DNA of 64,000 bases from Nocardia terrae (lineage in GTDB: Bacteria > Actinomycetota > Actinomycetes > Mycobacteriales > Mycobacteriaceae). Shown here in pieces: positions 53,734 to 63,105 of the stretch. The translations under genes and the position numbers were made by a program. The notes under the pieces are model-generated. The model worked only from the letters and a program-made list of their open reading frames with translations. It ran no database searches and was not told the origin of the DNA. Numbering within the stretch: the stretch's first letter is position 1; the number at the start of each line of letters is the position of its first letter. The DNA is taken from contig NZ_WRPP01000002.1 of the NCBI RefSeq assembly GCF_009760405.1, positions 62,001 to 126,000 of the forward strand, given 5' to 3'.

Positions 53734-54870
53734 ATGTCCGACAGCACAAGGGTTCTCATTGCCGGAGGCGGCGTCGGCGGGCTGGCGCTCGCGCAGGCGC
53801 TGCATCGCGCGGGGGTGGAGGTCGCGGTCTACGAGCAGGACCCCACGCCGCGCACCCGCAACCAGGGCTACCGCATCCATATCGACCCGAACGGCAATGT
53901 CGCACTGGGTGAATGCGTCGGCCCGCAGGTGTTCGAGGTGCTGCGCCGCACCAGCAGCATCAGCGGGGATCGGGTGACCACGGTCGATACCGGGCTGCGG
54001 CGGGTGTCGGTGCAGGAATTCCCCGGCATACCGGACGAGATGATCACCGCCGTGGACCGGAACGCCTTCCGGCAGGGGCTGCTCACCGGCTTGGACGAGG
54101 TCGTACGGTTCGGGCAGACGGTGAGCGGGTATCGGATCACCGACTCGGGCCGGGTTCGAGTCGAGTTCGCCGAGGGCGGCGGCGACGAAGGCGATCTGCT
54201 GGTCGGTGCCGACGGTGTCGGATCGATCATTCGCCGTCGACTGCTGCCCGATGCGGTGGTGAACGACTTCGGGCTGCGCTGCATCTACGGGCGGATGACC
54301 CTCACCCGCGCCCTGGAACCCGAGGACTTCGAGCGCGGCCTGTGCTGGGTGGCCGGGGGCAGCAGCTGCGGGGCCGCGTTCGGTCCGGTCCGCTTCCGCA
54401 CCCCGGTGGAGGGGCGGCCCGACTACCTGATGGTCACCCTCGTCGCCACCCCGCAACGCCTCGGGGTCCCTGACGACGTGTTGTTCCGCATGTCCTCGGA
54501 GGAGCTGTGGAAGTTGTCCTCCGACATTGTCTCCAACTGGCACAGCGGGATTCGCGATATCTACGCGAATTCCGATATCGACGCGTTCTTCCCGATCACG
54601 TTCCGGATCAGCGAACCGGTGCCGGCGTGGGAGGCGGGCCCGGTGACGCTGCTCGGCGACGCGATTCACGCGATGCCGCCCACCGCCGGTGCGGGCGCGA
54701 ACACCGCGCTGGCCGACGCTGCCACCCTCGCCCGTGAAATCATCTCCGCCACAGCGGGATTGCAATCACTGACCGCGGCGGTAGGCGCCTACCAAGCGGT
54801 CATGCTCCCGCGCGGTGAGCAGGCCGTCGACAACTCGCGTCGCATGGCCGCCCAGATGCTCGCCGACTGA
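53734..54870 (+). CDS. FAD-dependent group A monooxygenase
   Basis: A 378-residue flavoprotein hydroxylase: VLIAGGGVGGLALAQALHRAG (FAD), DLLVGADGVGSIIRRRL (DG motif) and VTLLGDAIHAMPPTAGAGANTALADAA (GD motif), the three signatures of NAD(P)H-dependent aromatic/antibiotic hydroxylases such as TetX/rifampicin monooxygenase relatives. RBS CTAGGAG before ATG 53734. Controlled by the divergent TetR, so detoxification or catabolism of an aromatic compound is plausible. Confidence 0.9.
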   Translation: MSDSTRVLIAGGGVGGLALAQALHRAGVEVAVYEQDPTPRTRNQGYRIHIDPNGNVALGECVGPQVFEVLRRTSSISGDRVTTVDTGLRRVSVQEFPGIPDEMITAVDRNAFRQGLLTGLDEVVRFGQTVSGYRITDSGRVRVEFAEGGGDEGDLLVGADGVGSIIRRRLLPDAVVNDFGLRCIYGRMTLTRALEPEDFERGLCWVAGGSSCGAAFGPVRFRTPVEGRPDYLMVTLVATPQRLGVPDDVLFRMSSEELWKLSSDIVSNWHSGIRDIYANSDIDAFFPITFRISEPVPAWEAGPVTLLGDAIHAMPPTAGAGANTALADAATLAREIISATAGLQSLTAAVGAYQAVMLPRGEQAVDNSRRMAAQMLAD

Positions 54871-54927
54871 TCGGAACGAGCGCGAGCACGCTGACCGGCC
54901 GCGCGTGAACGCTCGCAGGTGGCCGCC

Positions 54928-56247
54928 TCAGCCGAGCAGGCGGATGAGCCAGGCGGCGGTGATCACGGTGGTGACGCCACCCAGGCGGGTGGAGATCTGG
55001 GCGAAGGGCATGAGGTTCATGCGGTTGGCCGCGGACAGGATCGCGACGTCGCCGGTGCCGCCCAGGCCACTGTGGCAGACGGTGACCAGGGCGGCGTCGA
55101 CCGGGTACATGGCGAGGGTGCGACCCACCAGGAAGCCGGTGGCGGCCATGGCGAGAACCACCGCGGCGCAGGCGATCACGTAGCCGGGAGACAGGACTCC
55201 CACGACATTGTTCAGCGGCAGGTAGACCATGCCGAGGCCGATCATGGTGGGGTAGATGAAATGCCGGGAGATGATCGCGTAGACCGCGCGGGCGTCGGAC
55301 TCGACGGCGGGCGGGAAGACACCGGCCAGCTTGCACAGCACCGACAGGATGATGACCAGCACCGGCGCGGGCAGGTGGATCAGCTTCTCCAGCAGGGTGG
55401 CGAAGACGAACAGGCCGGTGATGGTCAGCACCCCGAGCGCGTAGTTCGGCTCCCGGCCGGGCACGGGGTCCGGATCGGGTTGCCGGACAACGGGATCGAA
55501 CTGACCCACCACGGCATGGCGGGCCTCGCGGACCAGCTGACCGCCGCCGTCGAGATGCGGGCTGCGTTCGCCGAGGCGGCGCAGTGCGCCCGCGGTCACG
55601 ATGGCGACGATATTGCCGATGATCGCGGCCGGAATCAGTTCCGCCACATAGCTTCCCGGCTCCCCGCCGAGGGCCGAGGCGTAGGCCGAGGAGAGCGGGA
55701 TCACGCCCTCGCCGATACCACCGCCCAGGATGGGCACCACGATGTAGAACAGCGCGCGGTGGAAGTCGTAGCCGAAGGCCATCGCGGTGCCCAGGCCGAC
55801 CGCGACCGCCGCCACCGTGCCGGCCAGCAGCGGCGGGAAGATCCGGATCAGGCCGCCCACCATGAGTTTGCGGCTCATGCCCAGAATGCTGCCGACCACC
55901 AGGGTGGCGATCACGAAGTAGAGGAAGTTCGCCTGCTTCATCAGCGAGGTGGCGGCCTTGACCGTGGTGGCGTCGAACGCCTTGGTGTACACCAGGATCG
56001 AGGGAACCATGAGGCACACCAGCGCCCCGCCGCCGATCCTGGAGACGATCGGCAGCCGATTACCCAGCGGGCCCAGCAGCATGCCCAGCCCGACGATCAC
56101 CGCCAGGCCGCCGATCATGTTCTCCGGTATCGCCCGGAAGCGGCCCGCCACCAGGACCAGGGCGGTCAGCGCGACCGGCACCAGCAGGGGCACACCGTCG
56201 AGCACCGGCAGCGGGTACGCGCGCCGGATCTTGTCCGTGGAACTCAT
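54928..56247 (-). CDS. 2-hydroxycarboxylate transporter (2HCT/CitS family)
   Basis: A 439-residue secondary transporter with 11 or so helices and the two re-entrant GGxG loops of the 2HCT family: VPILGGGIGEGVIPLSSAYA and HSGLGGTGDVAILSAANRMNL. It imports malate, tartrate, citrate or lactate with Na+/H+. A hydrophilic insertion (QPDPDPVPGREPNY) lies mid-protein. It starts seven bases after the dehydrogenase stop, so substrate entry and oxidation are co-expressed. Confidence 0.9.
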   Translation of the reverse strand: MSSTDKIRRAYPLPVLDGVPLLVPVALTALVLVAGRFRAIPENMIGGLAVIVGLGMLLGPLGNRLPIVSRIGGGALVCLMVPSILVYTKAFDATTVKAATSLMKQANFLYFVIATLVVGSILGMSRKLMVGGLIRIFPPLLAGTVAAVAVGLGTAMAFGYDFHRALFYIVVPILGGGIGEGVIPLSSAYASALGGEPGSYVAELIPAAIIGNIVAIVTAGALRRLGERSPHLDGGGQLVREARHAVVGQFDPVVRQPDPDPVPGREPNYALGVLTITGLFVFATLLEKLIHLPAPVLVIILSVLCKLAGVFPPAVESDARAVYAIISRHFIYPTMIGLGMVYLPLNNVVGVLSPGYVIACAAVVLAMAATGFLVGRTLAMYPVDAALVTVCHSGLGGTGDVAILSAANRMNLMPFAQISTRLGGVTTVITAAWLIRLLG

Positions 56248-56253
56248 GGCGGC

Positions 56254-57333
56254 TCACCGGATTTCCAGTGCGGCGCGCACGGCCTTGCCCAGCGATTCGG
56301 TGGTGCCGGTACCGCCCATATCGGGGGTGAGCGTGTCGTGGCCGTCGGCCAGCACGGCCTCGATCGCGGCCAGCACCGCCGCGGCCGCCGCGGGCTCGCC
56401 CAGATGGTCCAGCATCATCGCGGCACTCCAGATCTGGCCGATGGGATTGGCGATGCCGCGGCCCGCGATATCGGGGGCCGAGCCGTGCACCGGCTCGAAC
56501 AGACTGGGAAACCGGCGTTCCGGGTTGATGTTTCCGCTCGGCGCGATGCCGATGGTGCCGGTGCAGGCCGGGCCCAGGTCGCTGAGAATATCGCCGAACA
56601 GATTGCTGGCCACCACCACGTCGAACCGGTCGGGGTGCAGGACGAAATTCGCGGTCAGAATATCGATGTGGTATTTGTCCACGGTCACATCCGGATAGTG
56701 CGCCGCCATGGCGGTCACCCGCTCGTCCCAGTAGGGCATCGAGATGGAAATGCCATTGCTCTTGGTCGCCGAGGTGAGGCGTCCGCGCGGTCGGCGCTGC
56801 GCGAGTTCGAAGGCGTAGCGCAGAATTCGATCGACGCCGGTGCGCGTCATGACGGTCTCCTGCAGCACGGTTTCGCGGTCGGTGCCCTCGAAGATCCGGC
56901 CGCCGATGCTCGAGTATTCGCCCTCGGTGTTCTCGCGCACGACGTAGAAGTCGATCTCGCCGGGGGAGCGGCCCGCGAGCGGGCTGGAAACCCCGGGCAG
57001 CAGGCGCACCGGGCGCAGGCTCACATACTGGTCGAAGTGGCGGCGGAATTGCAGCAGGCTGCCCCACAGCGATACGTGATCGGGCACCGTCTCGGGCCAG
57101 CCGACCGCGCCGAAGAAGATGGCGTCGAAGGATTTCAATTCCTCGAACCAGCCGTCGGGCAGCATTTTCCCGTGGGCGCTGTAATAGTCGGCGCTCGCGT
57201 AATCGAAGTATTCGAGCTCGAGTGCGAAGCCGAATCCCGCGGCGGCCGCGCGCAATACGCGAATGCCCTCCGGAACCACTTCCTTCCCGATGCCGTCGCC
57301 GGGAATCACCGCGATTCGGTGTGTCGTCCCCAT
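56254..57333 (-). CDS. dmlA: Tartrate / D-malate dehydrogenase (decarboxylating)
   Basis: A 359-residue beta-decarboxylating dehydrogenase of the isopropylmalate/isocitrate family: VIPGDGIGKEVVPEG, FYVVRENTEGEYSSIGGR (tartrate dehydrogenase branch), TSATKSNGI, and SNLFGDILSDLGPACTGTIGIAPSGNINPER. Converts D-malate or tartrate to pyruvate or oxaloglycolate/glycerate with NAD+ and Mn2+. Operon with the 2HCT transporter; divergent from a LysR regulator in the manner of dmlA-dmlR. Confidence 0.92.
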   Translation of the reverse strand: MGTTHRIAVIPGDGIGKEVVPEGIRVLRAAAAGFGFALELEYFDYASADYYSAHGKMLPDGWFEELKSFDAIFFGAVGWPETVPDHVSLWGSLLQFRRHFDQYVSLRPVRLLPGVSSPLAGRSPGEIDFYVVRENTEGEYSSIGGRIFEGTDRETVLQETVMTRTGVDRILRYAFELAQRRPRGRLTSATKSNGISISMPYWDERVTAMAAHYPDVTVDKYHIDILTANFVLHPDRFDVVVASNLFGDILSDLGPACTGTIGIAPSGNINPERRFPSLFEPVHGSAPDIAGRGIANPIGQIWSAAMMLDHLGEPAAAAAVLAAIEAVLADGHDTLTPDMGGTGTTESLGKAVRAALEIR

Positions 57334-57472
57334 CTGTGCGGATCTCCTTACTGCCGAACCCGATTCATTGTTGTCGGCTGGATCACAACGGTAGGCTCGG
57401 ACAACTCACCGGCGATAGCGCGAAAGACGCAAGAGACTCTTTCCGGCCGGGCAACAATGACGGGAGAAACGC

Positions 57473-58384
57473 GTGCGCGGCGGACTCGGCGACGACATCC
57501 TCTTCTTCGACATCGTCGCCCGCTCGCGCAGCCTCACCGAGGCCGCCCGCGAATTCGGGGTCTCGGTGTCGGCGGTCAGCAAGCGCCTGGCACAACTGGA
57601 GGCCCGGCTGGGCGTGCCCCTCGTCCAGCGCACCACCCGCCGCTTCACCCTCACCCCCGAGGGCGACCGCTACGCCGCGGGCGCGGCCCGCCTGGCCGCC
57701 GAACTCGAGGCGCTCGAGGACTCCATCGCCGAACAGCATGCCGACCTGCGCGGCCGCCTGCACGTGCGCTCCACCATCGGCCTGGGCCGCGCCCACATCG
57801 CCGACCTGGTCGCCGAATTCGCCGCCCGCCACCCCCTGGTCCAGATCGACCTCGAATTGTCTTCCGCCCCACTGAATATCGCGGGCACCGGCTTCGACCT
57901 CGACATCCACGTCGGCGCCCTCCCCGACTCCCGGCTCACCGCCACCAGACTGTGCCGCAACCAGCGAATCGTCTGTGCCACACCGGAATACATCCGCCGA
58001 CACGGCACCCCCGCCACCCCGTCCGACCTGGAAGACCACAACTGCATCGTGCTGCGCGAGAACGAGAGCGACTACGCCCTCTGGCGATTCCTGGCCCCGG
58101 ACGGCCGCGAGATCGCGACCCGCGTGGCAGGCGACCTGGTCAGCAATGACGGCGATGTGATCACCCGCTGGTGCCTGGAAAGCCGCGGCCTGATCATGCG
58201 CTCCCGCTGGCAGGTCGCGCCGCTGCTCGCCGACGGCTCCCTGATCCACATCCTCCCGGACCTGGCGACTCCCGCCGCCGACATCTACGCCGCCTACTCC
58301 GCGAGCCCCGCACTACCCCGCCGCACCCGCGCCCTGCTCGACCATCTCCGCCGCGGTCTGCAGGCTCGAATCCCCGACTGCTGA
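57473..58384 (+). CDS. LysR-family regulator of the malate/tartrate genes
   Basis: A 303-residue LysR protein: HTH at ~5-62 (LFFDIVARSRSLTEAAREFGVSVSAVSKRLAQLEARLGVPLVQRTTRR) and an effector domain of the type near DmlR (GTGFDLDIHVGALPDSRLTATRL; ENESDYALWRF). GTG start at 57473 behind GGGAG. 139 bases from the divergent dehydrogenase start; likely activator in response to its substrate. Confidence 0.92.
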   Translation: MRGGLGDDILFFDIVARSRSLTEAAREFGVSVSAVSKRLAQLEARLGVPLVQRTTRRFTLTPEGDRYAAGAARLAAELEALEDSIAEQHADLRGRLHVRSTIGLGRAHIADLVAEFAARHPLVQIDLELSSAPLNIAGTGFDLDIHVGALPDSRLTATRLCRNQRIVCATPEYIRRHGTPATPSDLEDHNCIVLRENESDYALWRFLAPDGREIATRVAGDLVSNDGDVITRWCLESRGLIMRSRWQVAPLLADGSLIHILPDLATPAADIYAAYSASPALPRRTRALLDHLRRGLQARIPDC

Positions 58385-58427
58385 CCGCGAATTCGGGTGT
58401 CTCGCGCTCGCGGCGAGGCGTCAACCG

Positions 58428-58466
58428 GCTCGGGCCGCCGACGCGTGATGCGTCGGCGGCCCGAGC
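58428..58466. terminator. Strong bidirectional hairpin
   Basis: GCTCGGGCCGCCGACGC, loop GTGAT, then its exact inverse: a 17-bp perfect stem between the convergent LysR and dehydrogenase genes. Confidence 0.88.
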
Positions 58467-58472
58467 GAAGCC

Positions 58473-58523
58473 GATCCGAGGTGAATCAGGATCCGAGCTG
58501 AATCAGGATCCGAGGTGGATCAG
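58473..58523. repeat. Three tandem 17-bp repeats at the end of the dehydrogenase gene
   Basis: GATCCGAGGTGAATCAG (58473), GATCCGAGCTGAATCAG (58490) and GATCCGAGGTGGATCAG (58507): three contiguous copies with one difference each. The third includes the dehydrogenase stop codon (TGA at 58520-58522, minus strand). Likely formed by slippage and possibly variable in copy number. Confidence 0.9.
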
Positions 58524-59365
58524 TAGGTGTAGAAGCCGCGGCCGGTCTTGCGGCCGAGGTAGCCCGCGTCGACCATGCGGCGCAGCAGTACCGGCGGGGC
58601 GTACTGCGGCTCGCCGAATTCGGCGTAGAGGGATTCGGCGACGGCGAGGGTGACGTCGAGGCCGACGGTGTCGGTCAGGCGCAGCGGGCCCATGGGGTGG
58701 GCGCAGCCGGAGACCATGCCCTCGTCGATGTCCTCGGCGGAGGCGAAACCGGTCTCGAACATGCGAATCGCGTTGCACAGGTAGGGGATCAGCAGGGCGT
58801 TGACGATGAAGCCGGCCTGGTCCTTGGACTCGATGGTGCGCTTGCCCAGGACCTCGCGGGCGTAGGCGGTCACCTGGTCGACGACCTTGCGGTCGGTCTT
58901 GAGGGTCACCACGATCTCGACCAGCGGCAGCACCGGGACGGGGTTGAAGAAGTGGACGCCCACCACGCGCTCCGGGCGGGCGGTGGCGTTGGCCAGCCGG
59001 ATGACCGGAATCGAGGAGGTGTTGGTGGCCAGGATCGCGTCGGGGGAGACGATCGAGTCCAGCTTGGTGAAGAAGTCCGTCTTGAGCGACTCGATCTCCG
59101 GGGCGGCCTCGATGACCAGCTCACGGTCGGCGAAATCGTCGATCGACGTGGTGAGGGTGATCCGGGCACGGGCCTCGTCCGCGGCCGCCTGCTCGAGCCG
59201 GCCGGACTTCACCGCGCGGGCGAGGGACTTCTCGATCCGCTCGACCGCGGCGTCGGCGGCCTGCGCATCGCGCTCGAGCACCAGAACCGACCCGCCCGCC
59301 CGGGCGGCCACCTCGGCAATACCCGCACCCATGGTGCCGCCACCGATCACGCCGATGCGTTCCAC
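58520..59365 (-). CDS. fadB2: 3-hydroxybutyryl-CoA dehydrogenase
   Basis: A 281-residue enzyme oxidising (S)-3-hydroxyacyl-CoA with NAD(P)+. Rossmann motif IGVIGGGTMGAGIAEVAARAG; ATNTSSIPVIRLA; catalytic His in VGVHFFNPVPVLPLVEIV; SKDQAGFIVNALLIPYL; and TDTVGLDVTLAVAESLY. GTG at 59365 five bases after AAGGAG is chosen over the longer frame to 59410. The length matches mycobacterial FadB2. Stands alone on the minus strand. Confidence 0.94.
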   Translation of the reverse strand: MERIGVIGGGTMGAGIAEVAARAGGSVLVLERDAQAADAAVERIEKSLARAVKSGRLEQAAADEARARITLTTSIDDFADRELVIEAAPEIESLKTDFFTKLDSIVSPDAILATNTSSIPVIRLANATARPERVVGVHFFNPVPVLPLVEIVVTLKTDRKVVDQVTAYAREVLGKRTIESKDQAGFIVNALLIPYLCNAIRMFETGFASAEDIDEGMVSGCAHPMGPLRLTDTVGLDVTLAVAESLYAEFGEPQYAPPVLLRRMVDAGYLGRKTGRGFYTY

Positions 59366-59532
59366 TTCTTCTCCTTGCGTCGTCCAGCCGTTTTGTCCGG
59401 TCGGGGACATTACCGGGCTGCCCGGACCGCACCGCCACCCCGGTGGCCGGGGTGAGGACGATCACCTGTGATGGGGCGTGGCGACCTGCAGTAGACCACC
59501 CGGTCCAGGAGCAGCCCTACAACCGTTGAGCG

Positions 59533-60105
59533 TCAGGCGGATTCGGCGCGCAGGCCCGCGAGGGTGACGTCGATCATCCGCTCGGCGGCTTCGGGGACGG
59601 TCTCGCAGGCCACGCCGATCCCGTGGCCGAAACGCATCAGGTCGCTGGGTTCGATGTCGGGGCGGACCGCCCCGGCGTTCTGCGCGGCCGTCAGGAGCAG
59701 GGAGGTGGCGTCGGTGATCGAGGCGCGGCACAGGGCGAAGGTGGGGGAGTTGCGGTCCATGCCCGCCTTGAGTGTCGTGGCGAGGACCCGGTTCGCGATC
59801 ACCCACGCCACGTAGTCACGCAGCCAGAATTCGTAGGCCGTTGCGGGAGTGTGGGTTTCGAGCAGTTCGCGGGCGTGCTCGCTGAGTTGCTCGATATTGG
59901 ACCGGTAGACGGCCTCGATCAGCACCTCGCGATTGGGGAAGTGGCGGTAGAGGGTGCCGATGCCGACGCCCGCGCGCCGGGCGATCTCCTCGAGGGCCAC
60001 ATCGGGGCCCAGTTCGGCGAAGGCGGCCTGGGCGGTGGCCATGATCCGCTCGTAGTTGCGCCGCGCGTCGGCGCGCAGCGGTTTCCCCGTCGACGGTGCT
60101 TCCAC
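59533..60105 (-). CDS. TetR-family regulator of the adjacent exporter
   Basis: A 190-residue TetR protein: HTH RIMATAQAAFAELGPDVALEEIARRAGVGIGTLYRHFPNRE and a C-terminal SbtR-like domain. GTG at 60105 with GGAGG four bases upstream; the longer frame would include the operators. Divergent from a DHA2 exporter with perfect palindromes between; classical repressor-exporter pair. Confidence 0.92.
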   Translation of the reverse strand: MEAPSTGKPLRADARRNYERIMATAQAAFAELGPDVALEEIARRAGVGIGTLYRHFPNREVLIEAVYRSNIEQLSEHARELLETHTPATAYEFWLRDYVAWVIANRVLATTLKAGMDRNSPTFALCRASITDATSLLLTAAQNAGAVRPDIEPSDLMRFGHGIGVACETVPEAAERMIDVTLAGLRAESA

Positions 60106-60153
60106 GAACCCTCCACTAGAAAACGGATGGACCCTCCGGATAGTCTTGCGCAA

Positions 60154-60207
60154 ATGGAGGAACCCTCCATATGATAACTCCATCGGAAACGGAGGCTTCC
60201 TCCGTTT
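60154..60207. promoter_or_regulatory. Two perfect palindromes (TetR operators) before the exporter
   Basis: 60187-60207: AAACGGAGG, CTT, then its exact inverse (9-3-9). 60154-60170: ATGGAGG, AAC, CCTCCAT (7-3-7). A third, weaker GGATGG-ACC-CTCC element lies at ~60125-60137. All share GGAGG-N3-CCTCC, so this is the binding core. Confidence 0.82.
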
Positions 60208-60218
60208 GATTCCTTTCG

Positions 60219-61670
60219 ATGGAGCATTCCTTGTCGACCTCTCTCACCGACGATGTGACCGCGGACGTCCGCGTCCCCGCATCGGCCAGAGCTCAACGAC
60301 TTCGGTCGGGCATCGTGCTGGCCACGCTGCTGACCTGCCAGATGATGATCGTCCTGGATATCACCGTGATGAACGTGGCGCTGCCGCGCATCCAAACCGA
60401 CCTGCACTTCAGCTCCACCGGGCTGTCCTGGGTGATGAACTCCTACAGCCTGGTCTTCGGCGGACTCCTGCTGCTCGGCGGCCGGGCCGGGGACCTGTTC
60501 GGCCGCCGCAACCTGTTCATCGCGGGCGCGGCCCTGTTCACCGTGGCCTCGCTCGCGGGCGGATTGGCCCAGTCGGCCGGGTGGCTGCTCGCCGCGCGCG
60601 TCGTGCAGGGCATCGGCGGGGCCATGGCCGCGCCCAATACCCTCGCCCTGCTGACCACCACCTTCCCCGAACCCAAGGCTCGCATGCGGGTGCTCGCCCT
60701 GTTCTCCGGCATGTCGAGCGCCGGTTTCGCCATCGGCCTGATCGTCGGCGGCCTGCTGACCGAATGGCTGGGCTGGCGCTCGGTCATGTTCATCAACGTG
60801 CCCTTCGGGCTGGTGGTCGTGGTGCTGGCGATCCTGAACCTGAGTGCCGCGCAACGGGAACCGGCGCACCTGGACCTGCCCGGCGCGCTCACCGCCACCA
60901 GCGGCGTCGCCGCCCTGGTCTACGGATTCATCAGCGCCGCCTCCGACGGCTGGGGCAGTGCCACCACCGATATCGCCCTCGCGGCCGGCGTCGGCCTGCT
61001 CGTGGCCTTCCTGGTCATCGAATCCCGTGCGTCGCAACCGTTGCTGCCGCTGCGGTTGTTCACCGACCGCAATCGCGCCACCGCGTACGCCAATATGTTC
61101 CTGGTGCCGATGGCGGGCATGTCGATGTTCTTCTTCCTCACCCAATTCCTGCAGAACGTGCTCGGATTGAGCGCGCTGGCAACAGGTTTCGCCTTCCTGC
61201 CGACCGCGCTGCTGATGTTCACCATGATCCGGCTGATCCCGCGGCTGCTCACCCGCTTCGGTCCGCGGCCGGTGACGGTGACCGGGGCGGCCTCGATGGT
61301 GGCCGGGCTGGTCCTGCTGACCCGGCTCACCCCCGACAGCGGCTACTTCCCGCTGCTGTTCATCGCCATGGTGCTGATGGGATGCGGTATCGGACTGTCG
61401 GTCTCGCCGCTGAGCGTGATCATCATGTCGAATGTCGAACCGCACGAGGCGGGTGCGGCCGGTGGTGCGCTGCAGACCCTGCAGCAGACCGGTGCCGCAC
61501 TGGGATTGGCGGTCATGGTCACCATCTTCGGCACCGCGGCGCGCGGTGCGGGCGGGTCGGCGCAGCACGCCCTGGTCAGCGGCATGACCACCGCGTTCGC
61601 GGCGGGTGCGGGCATCGCCGCGTTGACACTGGCGGTCGCGCTCAGTTTCCGGGCGCTGTCCTCCGACTGA
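60219..61670 (+). CDS. MFS drug exporter, DHA2 family (14 TM)
   Basis: A 483-residue membrane exporter: LDITVMNVALPRIQTDLHFS, GGRAGDLFGRRNLFIAG (motif A), VVQGIGGAMAAPNTLALL (motif C) and 14 helices, like EmrB/LfrA multidrug exporters. The start ATG at 60219 is 12 bases after the operator; the in-frame upstream region is regulatory. Repressed by the divergent TetR, presumably until the exported compound binds it. Confidence 0.93.
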   Translation: MEHSLSTSLTDDVTADVRVPASARAQRLRSGIVLATLLTCQMMIVLDITVMNVALPRIQTDLHFSSTGLSWVMNSYSLVFGGLLLLGGRAGDLFGRRNLFIAGAALFTVASLAGGLAQSAGWLLAARVVQGIGGAMAAPNTLALLTTTFPEPKARMRVLALFSGMSSAGFAIGLIVGGLLTEWLGWRSVMFINVPFGLVVVVLAILNLSAAQREPAHLDLPGALTATSGVAALVYGFISAASDGWGSATTDIALAAGVGLLVAFLVIESRASQPLLPLRLFTDRNRATAYANMFLVPMAGMSMFFFLTQFLQNVLGLSALATGFAFLPTALLMFTMIRLIPRLLTRFGPRPVTVTGAASMVAGLVLLTRLTPDSGYFPLLFIAMVLMGCGIGLSVSPLSVIIMSNVEPHEAGAAGGALQTLQQTGAALGLAVMVTIFGTAARGAGGSAQHALVSGMTTAFAAGAGIAALTLAVALSFRALSSD

Positions 61671-61770
61671 TTTGCCCGTGCGGCGACTCACCCGCGCCGG
61701 CCGCGAATGTGGCAGCATTGCTATTCGGTTGCTGAGCCGGACATTCGGGACCGGCGACCGGAGGGAGCTG

Positions 61771-62559
61771 GTGCGGGTGACCGGACGATCCGATGCGGTG
61801 GGGGAGCCGCCGACCATCGAAGCGCCGAGTTTCGGGCGGACGCTGCGGCGGCTGCGCGACGATCGTGGCGTCTCGCGGGAACAGCTGGCGTACACGGCCG
61901 GGGTGAGCGCCAGCTACGTGACCCACCTGGAGAAGGGCGATCGCGTCAATCCGGCCGCGGCCGTGGTCGAAGCACTGGTGCGCGGCCTGGATCGGGTCCG
62001 GCCGCTGACGCTGGCCGATCGGCGGCAGGTGTTCGACCTGGCCGGGCTCGGACTGCCCGGGGATCCGACGGTGCCGAATCTGCGGGCGGCCATCACCGCC
62101 GAGCAACGCCACGCGCTGTTCCTGTTCCAGCCGCACCTGGCCGCCTACGTCGACTACCTCGGAAACCTGCTGGAGGCCAACGACGCCTGGGATGCCGCAC
62201 TGCCCGGGCTGCGTCAGGACGGCAATATGTTCCGCTGGATGTTCGGCAACGAGCTCGCCCGCCGCTACCAGGTCGACTGGGAGACCGAAGCGCGCAAATA
62301 CGTCCGGTGGCTGCGGACCACGGCCGGCCGGCTCGCCGAGGACCCCGGCATCCTCGGGCTGGTCGACGAGCTGAGCGGGCACCCGGACTTCCGCCGCCTC
62401 TGGGCCGAGGACGGCGTGGACTTCCCGTCCTCGGCCCGGACCCTGCGACTGCGCGATCCGCAATCCGGGCGCGTCCGCGAATTCCAGATGCAGACCGCCG
62501 GACTCAACTGCACGGCCTTCCCGCACCACATCGCCGTAATCCTCGGCTTGGAGCTGTGA
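61771..62559 (+). CDS. XRE-family regulator with MmyB-like ligand-binding domain
   Basis: A 262-residue regulator: HTH FGRTLRRLRDDRGVSREQLAYTAGVSASYVTHLEKGDRV, then an MmyB-type ligand-binding domain (VDYLGNLLEANDAWDAALPG; NMFRWMFGNELARRYQVDWE). Many actinobacterial copies control adjacent oxidoreductase genes, but no divergent partner is seen here. GTG at 61771, six bases after GGAGG, is preferred over the far upstream ATG. Confidence 0.85.
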   Translation: MRVTGRSDAVGEPPTIEAPSFGRTLRRLRDDRGVSREQLAYTAGVSASYVTHLEKGDRVNPAAAVVEALVRGLDRVRPLTLADRRQVFDLAGLGLPGDPTVPNLRAAITAEQRHALFLFQPHLAAYVDYLGNLLEANDAWDAALPGLRQDGNMFRWMFGNELARRYQVDWETEARKYVRWLRTTAGRLAEDPGILGLVDELSGHPDFRRLWAEDGVDFPSSARTLRLRDPQSGRVREFQMQTAGLNCTAFPHHIAVILGLEL

Positions 62560-62655
62560 TCGCGGTGCGCGACAGCGCTTTCCGGCGGTCGAGTCCTACG
62601 GATCGAGGTTCGCCCGGCCCGCCAACGGCCGCCCGCCGATCGGCCGATGGCTCGG

Positions 62656-63072
62656 TCAGGCGTGAACGGGAGCGTCGATCGTCCTCTCCCGCAAGGAGTC
62701 CCGGCGGGCGGCCAGCAGCAACAGGACGACCGCGAGCACCATCAGCGGCCAGGGCGTGGGCAGCAGGATGATCGCGTCGAGCAGCGCCAGGACGCCCAGG
62801 ATCCAGGCGATGAAGGTCGGCGGCGTGATGCCGCGCCGGTCCATCCACAGAATGATCAATCCGATCACCAGCATCGGCGGGCCGAAGATTTCGATGCTGA
62901 ACCAGAATGCCGCGCCGGCCTGGCTCATCGGCGTGAAGTTGTGGGTCGCCTCGTGCCAGAGGCCGCCGCTGAACCAGGTCCCGGCGTGGCGGGCGGCCTT
63001 GTCGAATGTGAGTGCGGCGGTGGTGTGCGCGACACCGAAGAAGACCATGAGCCAGCCTGCGATCTTGACCAT
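62656..63072 (-). CDS. DUF6463-like membrane protein
   Basis: A 138-residue protein with four hydrophobic segments (AGWLMVFFGVAHTTAALTF; AAFWFSIEIFGPPMLVIGLIILW; FIAWILGVLALLDAIILL; PLMVLAVVLLLLA), the layout of the DUF6463 family. Divergent from a TetR regulator with a TGTATAAC palindrome between, so it is probably the regulated target. Function unknown. Confidence 0.8.
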   Translation of the reverse strand: MVKIAGWLMVFFGVAHTTAALTFDKAARHAGTWFSGGLWHEATHNFTPMSQAGAAFWFSIEIFGPPMLVIGLIILWMDRRGITPPTFIAWILGVLALLDAIILLPTPWPLMVLAVVLLLLAARRDSLRERTIDAPVHA

Positions 63073-63105
63073 CTGAACGCGCCCCCTTCAAGGGTTGTGC
63101 AGTAA

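Noticed and set aside
59919..61895. A 658-codon minus-strand frame opposite the MFS exporter
   Set aside because: Same kind of shadow; the true TetR gene is in this frame only at 59533-60105.
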